A stretch of 64,000 nucleotides of DNA from the NCBI GenBank assembly GCA_000827325.1, contig KN832904.1, forward strand, positions 86,437 to 150,436. The letters run 5' to 3'. The notes below the pieces were generated by a model. It saw only the letters and a program-made list of their open reading frames with translations, was not told where the DNA came from and did no database searches. This DNA is from Oidiodendron maius Zn (Eukaryota > Ascomycota > Leotiomycetes > Myxotrichaceae). A program made the position numbers and the translations under genes. Below, piece after piece: positions 58,223 through 64,000 of this stretch (the first letter of the stretch is position 1; the number at the start of each line of letters is the position of its first letter).

Positions 58223-59382
58223 CTAGTTATACCTGGCACTGGAATATGGCCTCACTACTTTTTTGTCCAGTAGGTCCACGGCGAATTCGCGGAAGCCCTT
58301 TGGCACGAAATTAGGGTATAGCTCCCTCGCATCGAGATAGCCAAGATACTTGGCGTACTCTGGTCTGTTGTCTGCCCTAATATATTTGCTATAGTCGTAC
58401 TGGGCACTGTAGACCCCCACGCGAGTTCGGGCATTACTAGGGTCTTCCCTGAGGAGTTCAGTAGCATGCACCACTCGTGCTTCCACGTCCGCAGCCGAAA
58501 TCTGTGCAGTAGTATTAGCAGCAGCATAAACCGTTGCATCTGCTGGAACATACATAGTGCCTTTCAAGTTTCTCGCCAGATACTTCCTCCAAAATGTTGT
58601 AGACTTGGTTCTCAGAGAGAATATCACCCCAGCAGAAGACACTTTTGTTCAAAGTTCTCTCATCATAGACAATGCGCGCTACAAAGTGTCCTACATCTCG
58701 AAGGTCGGTAAGTATATTTAGCGCTTCACCATCGCCGTGGAGCGATGCATTCATCCCAGGGAAAGTCGCATAGTCGATGCGACCGGATGGCAAACGAGGA
58801 CAGGAGAGTTGGTACCAGTAGCCAACATCGATGATGGTATAGGGAAGGAACAGCTTCTTGATATGTTGGTTCACCTCCTCCTTCTGAATTTTAAGTTTAG
58901 GGGTTAGCATTCACCATTTCAAGGGAAGGGGGGAAATGAGAGCCAGCTCGAGCTATATACCTCATCGCGTAGCAGCATGACGTTTCCGGGAGGACAGATG
59001 GTAGCGAAACAGCATGGCACAAAGCGCTTGATACCAGCCTTTTTTACTGCCGTTGCAATGTCCATCTGTGCCAGTTGAGATGTGCCACTAATAGCACTGA
59101 TGAAGATATCAACCCCCAAAAGAACAGAGACCAAATCATCAACAGGCCCGCTAATGTCGGCGATTCGTACTCGAATTCCTTTCGCTGAGAGTTGTTCAAC
59201 CTCGGGCTTGTCCGTGGAAGACGGGCGGATGAGAATTTCAACTTCCTAAAAATATAATGGGTGTTTGTACTTTTGTCTTGTGAGTTTTAACTTACAAATT
59301 TGTCAAAAGCAAGTAGACCTGTGAGAATAGAACTACCAGTTTCACCCGTGGCACCAAGAAGAAGTACTCGTTGTTTGCTCAT
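58223..59382 (-). CDS. NmrA-like / isoflavone reductase-like oxidoreductase
   Basis: Rossmann-fold protein of the atypical short-chain NmrA/isoflavone reductase group, which bind NAD(P) and either reduce phenolics or act as redox sensors. Four exons keep frame: 59382-59296, 59245-58961, 58883-58554, 58501-58223 (326 residues). The N-terminus has VLLLGATGETGSS, the glycine-rich cofactor loop. Next come VEILIRPSSTDKPEVEQLSA, FISAISGTSQLAQMDIATAV, AGIKRFVPCCF, and LFLPYTIIDVGYWYQL. The middle has GDGEALNILTDLRDVGHFVA and LNKSVFCWGDILSENQVYNI. The third intron (58553-58502) removes an apparent frameshift and has a strong tgctaatac branch site. It is divergent from the regulator starting at 59795, which may control it. 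Confidence 0.92.
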
Positions 59383-59794
59383 TTTGCAGATGTAGTACAC
59401 AAGTTAACTATGTTCACCAACTTCAATCTACTCCTTCTGAAGTCGATGACAAGACCACAGATGATGTTTCATTCATAAGGTCTCCCGCACCGGCATTCGG
59501 ATAGAGGTAGTTCCGGCTCTTAATCTTGCGGGACAGTCCAGACATTTCCGGATCTCGCATTCGTATTCGGTTCGCCACGTGGTGTTGCTCCCTACGTAAT
59601 CGACGTTGCGAAATAAACTTATCTCCACTTGGCTGATTGCTCGAGGCAAAAACAAATTGCACAGTGCTCGTATCGCGGATCTCTGTTCAGTATCTCATAT
59701 AAACGGCTCTTTTATTGTCCCGATGGCCTCATACGCCTGGCCTCTACAGGCTCGATTGGAGCAACTGCACGGCAGGACCGAAACACGCAGCTCA

Positions 59795-61170
59795 ATGGCC
59801 ACATTGTCGCGAAGACCGCATCGGAAGTCTCGAACAGGATGCGAGCGGTGCAAGAAAAGAAAGGTCAAGGTACGTGCATGTAACAATTTATATCAACAGC
59901 CTCTAGTAGATACGATATCTCTGGTGTACTCTCTTATGCATGGCCGATGAAATCGGGGCTATATGCACGCAAATCGATTACACCGTTCCTGCTTAGATCC
60001 TTATTATATTGCTGACTATGCTTGTATCGATAGTGTGATGAACTTAAGCCGGCATGCACAAACTGCTTGAAGCATTCTGTTCCGTGCAACATTCTAGCGA
60101 CAAGCCCCAGTGCGTCTGCAAGCCCAGGAGCCTTGGTCCCTACTGAGAACGGATCAAGTACTATGCCAAAAGTTGCCGATCCATCTCTAGATTCTAGCTG
60201 TAATATGCCAGTAGTTGAAGGTTGGCAACAAGCAGCGGATCTAAATATCTTGGATCTAGAGCTTCTTCACAATTTTTGCACCTCCACTTGCTACACTCTT
60301 CACAGCGATCCCACCCTCAAAACGCTTTGGGCGATTAATGTCCCCAAACTTGGATTTAAATACGACTTTGTTATGCATGGAATCCTCTCTTTGTCAGCCC
60401 TCCATCTTGCCTATACTAGGCCAGAGCGGAGGGAATGGTATATTTCGCAAGCGACGCTTCAAAACCAAGCGTCGCTAGGACTAGTTACATCAATACTTCC
60501 TAACATCACGGACGAAAATTGTTCGGCTGTCTACCTATTTTCCACTTTAACATTTATCCTTAAGCTGGCTAGCCCCCACAAACCAGGCGATCTCTTGGTC
60601 ATAGGAGAATCTGGCCTCCAAGAGTGGTTGGCTCTCTTCCGTGGAATGCAGGCCATTATACTATCCTCACATGATGCCCTTGAATCAGGGGTCTTAGGTC
60701 CAATGTTTGCTGTTGGAGCACGGAGATCACGTCTGCGAGACGTATACACAAGTGAACAATCAGTAGAAGTGATGCAGCTGGGAAATCTACGATGCGCAAT
60801 TCAGCGCCATGTAATACAGCCGCATCTTCTACTTGTGTACATGGACGCCATAGATGAGTTGCAGAAGTCCTTTGCTCTTGCGTACAACGGAGCATTCGAG
60901 GCGCTTGAAACCGGAGAAGTCTTTGTTTTTCTTTTCCGTGTTTCAGAGGAATATTTTCGCCTTCTAAAAGACCGTACGCAGGAGTCGCTAGCCATATTTG
61001 CGTATTTTTGTCCTATTTCAAAGCGATTAGAGGGTAACTGGTGGTCTAAGGGCTTGAGCAGTCATCTGATGTCGGAAATTTACCCGTTGTTGGATGAAGA
61101 GCACAAGTTATGGGTCCAATGGGCGATGGAGGAAATAGGCTGGCTACCAACAAGAGAGACTGGATATTAG
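59795..61170 (+). CDS. Zn2Cys6 transcription factor (fungal_trans_2-like)
   Basis: Nuclear regulator with an N-terminal zinc cluster. Exon 1 (59795-59869) encodes RKSRTGCERCKKRKVK; a 164-base intron (59870-60033) follows; exon 2 (60034-61170) continues CDELKPACTNCLKHSVPC, giving C-x2-C-x6-C-x6-C-x2-C-x6-C at residues 16-43. Total about 403 residues. The body has LELLHNFCTSTCYTL, FVMHGILSLSALHLAYTRPE and LRCAIQRHVIQPHLL, typical of the sterol-regulator-like group. The end has the FAYFCPISKRLEGNWWSKGL and WVQWAMEEIGWLP blocks. The frame is open upstream to 59606, so an earlier ATG is possible; 59795 was chosen because it gives a normal short N-terminus. It is divergent from the NmrA-like gene and paralogous to the regulator at 2847-4449. 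Confidence 0.92.
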
Positions 61171-61749
61171 CAGATTGTAAGACATTTCTGGCCGTGTACC
61201 TTGCATGTAGAATGCCATTTTCTCGTCGCCGGTGCAAGCGACGCCGGTTAATGGGCCGACATCAGTAATCAGAGCCCAAAGCTGCCATGTTTGGATTCGG
61301 ATTCGGATTTGGATTCGGATTCGGATTCTCTCTTATGGTTTTGTGTATAAAAAATTGTGAGAACTGGATCAGGTGTATGAAGATCAACGCACTGGCTTTT
61401 GGTTGTGCATAAGCAACCCCACTGAATAAAGCGAGTATGCGAATACGAATATACGATTATGCAATTATGCGATATGCGAATACGAATATAAGAATATGCG
61501 AGGTTGATAGTGTCAGGTTTACGAGCAATGCAGCGCTAAACTTAATACGGCTACAACTACAACGTATCGGTAATATCCTCTATAGGTTATACTGGCAGAA
61601 TAATGAACCGTAAAAGGGCACATAAATAGGGCTGTAAAGGGTATGTAAGTGCTTCAATTAATTAAGGATATAACCCTCTGGCTTAGGGGTTTATATGCTT
61701 CTAGGGTTAGGCTTCAATCTACCGGATTAGGTATCAATTATATAAGCAA
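61171..61749. other. Intergenic with simple repeats
   Basis: No gene. Contains a ggattc hexamer array at 61292-61328 and a degenerate tgcgaatacgaatat-type array at 61435-61502. Confidence 0.6.
61292..61328 (+). repeat. (ggattc)n hexamer array
   Basis: Six to seven tandem copies of ggattc with one variant (ggattt). Confidence 0.9.
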
Positions 61750-63411
61750 ACTCTGACACTCCCCCTTACATTATAATCTGAAGCCTTAACCTTGACCTCT
61801 ATATTTCACTGATATCTAGGCCTTATTAACTCCTATAACAGCCCGTAAGCTTATAGCTACAGCTGTAGCCTGCTTACATCTCCCTTATAGGAAGTTCAGT
61901 AGCTCTACAGGCCTGAAAGGGTCTGTATTACAGTACAAGAGTGCCTCTAATATAACTCTAGGCTCTTCTTATACCTAAAGTTTGTATATACCTCTATATT
62001 GCTTTAACTGGCAGTTGCTTAGTAAGTATATCGGCTGGCTGATCCAAGCCAGGGATATATTCGACTTTAAGTCTATTTTAAGCAATCAAATCATTCTATA
62101 TAAACATATAACAGATATCTATATACTTTGATTTTGCATAATATTTCGGGTTATAAACCAGTGACACTGCTCCTAAGTTATTACAGCGGAGTATAGGTGG
62201 CTCTGTAACATAGTCGTTAAGAGCCGTAATAAGCTTTTCAAGCTATACTGCTTCTTTTGCAGCTTCACTAGCAGCCATAAACTCAGCCTCTATTAAGCTT
62301 AAGGCTGTAGACCACTAGCATTATAATGCCCATGATATCGCTCCCCCTACCCTGGTAACAACCTAGCCTTGAAAGGATATACAATCACTTTCAGAGCCCC
62401 AGGTCGCATCAGAATACAGGTCGTAAGAGTTAGGTCTCTTACCTATAAACTGATATCTAATCCCTAGGTTTCAGGTACTATTAAGGTAGCAAAGGGCCTG
62501 CTTTATAAGCTATAAGTGATCAATCTAAGGGTTCTATATATACCTAGCTAGCTGTTCAACTGGATACAATAGATCAGGACAAGTGCAATTCATTAGATAA
62601 AGCAAGCAACCAACAGCCTGCCTATAGACTATTGTTTCAACAGGCTATAGCAGTTAGTTTCGGTTTATAGGATGAATATCTAGCTTGAGCTTTAGGACTA
62701 TATTGGCTAGAATCAGCAAGTATATAGGATTAGATTTATCAAGCTTAAATTGTTCCAGGAGTCTTATAATATAGGCTATTTAATAAATGATCAAGGTCTT
62801 AGCTACTTGATCCCTTATAATTTGAAAGCCAATAAATGTTATAACTAGTCCTAGATCCTTATACTTCCACTTAGCTGTAATTTGCTGCTTTATAGCCGCA
62901 ATATCGTCTAGGCAGCCTACAATTAGTATATTATCTATATAAAGTAATATATACACTCTATTACAGATAAAGAGATTCAGATCTACATCTATAGGATTAA
63001 ATCCTAAGCTCTAGAAGAATAAATTAACTTCCTGAAACCACTCTCTAGGAGCTTGTTTTAATCTGTAAAGAGATTTTAAGAGCTATAAACAGGTTCCAGG
63101 CTTAATATCAGGGTATAATAACTCAAAATACTCCAGTAACTCTATATAAACTTCCTCCTTTAAAGCAGGATTCAAGAATATAGTATCAATATCAATATAA
63201 TCTGCTTTAAGGTCTAGTTCTATAATAATAACAAGAAGGACCTGCAATATATTAAACTTAGTAACAGATATAAAGGTAGCAAAGTAATCAAGACTATACT
63301 ATTGTTTAAAGCCCTTAATTACAACCCTGGCCTTATGTCTAGCCAGGTCACCTTTAGCATCTAGTTTCTTCTATAAAACCCACCTATATTGGATTACCCT
63401 TCAGCCCTTAA
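61750..63411 (-). mobile_element. Decayed Ty1/copia retrotransposon pol (RT and RNase H)
   Basis: On the minus strand, conceptual translation gives fragments of copia pol with many stops. Reverse transcriptase signs run from 63400 down: KARVVIKGFKQQYSLDYFAT, a later LKSLYRLKQAPREWF, and the YIDNILIVGC block (the YVDD-like active-site segment) near 62950. RNase H signs are SLIEAEFMAASEAAKEAV near 62270 and VEYIPGLDQPADILTKQL near 62015. The DNA is very rich in TA steps, consistent with RIP. The 5' half (gag, protease, integrase) is missing at the abutting LTR at 63412. No copia LTR ends were recognised. Confidence 0.85.
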
Positions 63412-63594
63412 TGTGACGGCACATGCGTCACATGGCTAGGTCTGTTTGTCGTCACGTGGCTAGGTCTGTTTGTACACTTATATTAAACCTCTACGCACCT
63501 AGCTAGTTGCTCCTCACTTTAGTATCTTCGTCAATACAGCATTATTGCCAGCCACTGCCTCCCTTATGAAGCTTATAGTAGCTGGGCTGTCACA
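63412..63594 (+). mobile_element. 5' LTR of an LTR retrotransposon (gypsy-like)
   Basis: 183 bases with perfect TGTGAC/GTCACA inverted ends. Contains two adjacent 24-base copies (63426-63449 and 63450-63473) that differ at one position (cgtcacatggc or cgtcacgtggc, then taggtctgtttgt). It precedes an open gag-like frame at 63775. It abuts the copia relic, suggesting insertion into it; the other edge and the target duplication are outside the window. Its 3' part is related to the solo LTR at 47902-48197. Confidence 0.75.
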
Positions 63595-63774
63595 CTATAC
63601 TAAAGTCTCCTTCCAGTTTGGATCAAAACTAGCAGGTTCTTGTTCCAGGTCCTAGGTCTACGTCCAGGTCGAGCGGTTGCAACCGTGCTCAAACAAAATC
63701 AAATCCATACGTCCAGGTTTCATTCATTCATTATTTATTCATTCATTTCTAATTCGATTCTATCCACCAGCTAA

Positions 63775-64000
63775 ATGGACCCTCATCAGCAGCTAGCAGC
63801 CATGCAGGCTCAAATCACGCAGCTACATCTCGAAATTCAGACCCTACATTCGCATTCTCGTCCGAAACCAGCCCTCCCTGCCCCTAATAAATTCAATGGC
63901 TCGACCCAGCGATTCGATACATGGCTCCCCTCAATCAGAGCTAAGCTACACGTTGATGGTATAGCAATCGGTGACCCTATCGCTCAATTCTACTACGTGT
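63775..64000 (+). CDS. Retrotransposon gag, 5' part (runs off window)
   Basis: Open frame from ATG 63775 to the window end, about 75 codons without a stop. It starts MDPHQQLAAMQAQITQLHLE, a helical coiled-coil-like start, then PALPAPNKFNGSTQRFDTWL, the P-x-x-F-x-G-x-x-x-x-x-x-x-W pattern of fungal Ty3/gypsy-type gag proteins. Base composition is balanced and there are no stops, unlike the copia relic next to it, so this element appears young. It begins 180 bases after the LTR end, leaving room for the primer-binding site and leader. Confidence 0.8.
   Translation, partial: MDPHQQLAAMQAQITQLHLEIQTLHSHSRPKPALPAPNKFNGSTQRFDTWLPSIRAKLHVDGIAIGDPIAQFYYV

Noticed and set aside
58515-58642. Frameshift in the NmrA-like gene
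   Set aside because: A 52-base intron with GTATGT donor, tgctaatac branch and CAG acceptor explains it.
61435-61502. Degenerate gcgaatacgaatat array as a CRISPR-like or regulatory array
   Set aside because: Copies are adjacent without spacers and vary in length, as in a simple minisatellite.

Overview
The window looks like nuclear DNA of a filamentous ascomycete (Pezizomycotina). Genes carry short introns of 45-110 bases with GT...AG ends and CTAAC-like branch sites. The families present (Zn2Cys6 regulators, HET, NmrA-like, AsaB/CmcJ-like, NRPS-like carboxylate reductase, ACS and sugar MFS carriers) are typical of accessory fungal DNA. AT-rich gene-poor tracts, nonsense codons where Trp would be expected, and decayed retroelements suggest repeat-induced point mutation (RIP). 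Exon joins below were made by eye, by keeping frame and family motifs continuous; none is confirmed by transcripts.

Layout. 0.2-1.7 kb: possible end of an unknown gene. 2.8-6.8 kb: a Zn2Cys6 regulator and an anion:cation symporter on the minus strand. 8.1-9.9 kb: secreted type-B carboxylesterase. 10.3-12.0 kb: cytochrome P450 with one internal stop. 12.0-15.4 kb: gene-free, repeat-rich. 15.5-17.4 kb: sugar transporter. 17.4-22.9 kb: almost gene-free. 22.9-27.5 kb: HET-domain protein followed by an AAA ATPase. 27.9-28.3 kb: small secreted Cys-rich protein. 30.8-34.5 kb: MFS transporter and convergent aldehyde dehydrogenase. 37.9-40.3 kb: nine-exon Zn2Cys6 regulator. 41.3-41.6 kb: candidate two-exon Cys-rich mini-peptide. 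42.2-43.1 kb: epoxide hydrolase pseudogene. 43.7-47.7 kb: intact A-T-R-SDR NRPS-like enzyme resembling fungal glycine betaine reductase, followed by a solo LTR. 48.9-52.7 kb: HNH-type protein and F-box protein. 54.7-61.2 kb: an orphan exon remnant, an AsaB/CmcJ-like oxygenase, a decayed alpha/beta hydrolase, an NmrA-like oxidoreductase and a second Zn2Cys6 regulator. 61.7-64.0 kb: a decayed Ty1/copia body abutted by the 5' LTR and open gag of a fresh-looking LTR element that runs off the window.

How the genes may work together. The 55.5-61.2 kb group has the content of a small metabolic cluster (oxygenase, hydrolase, reductase, local regulator), though the hydrolase looks dead. The MFS/ALDH pair could form an uptake-and-oxidation or efflux unit. 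The HET and AAA genes are both families tied to accessory or allorecognition DNA. The NRPS-like gene is the most complete enzyme in the window and is predicted to reduce an activated carboxylate to an alcohol by two hydride transfers. No rRNA, tRNA or CRISPR array was recognised.
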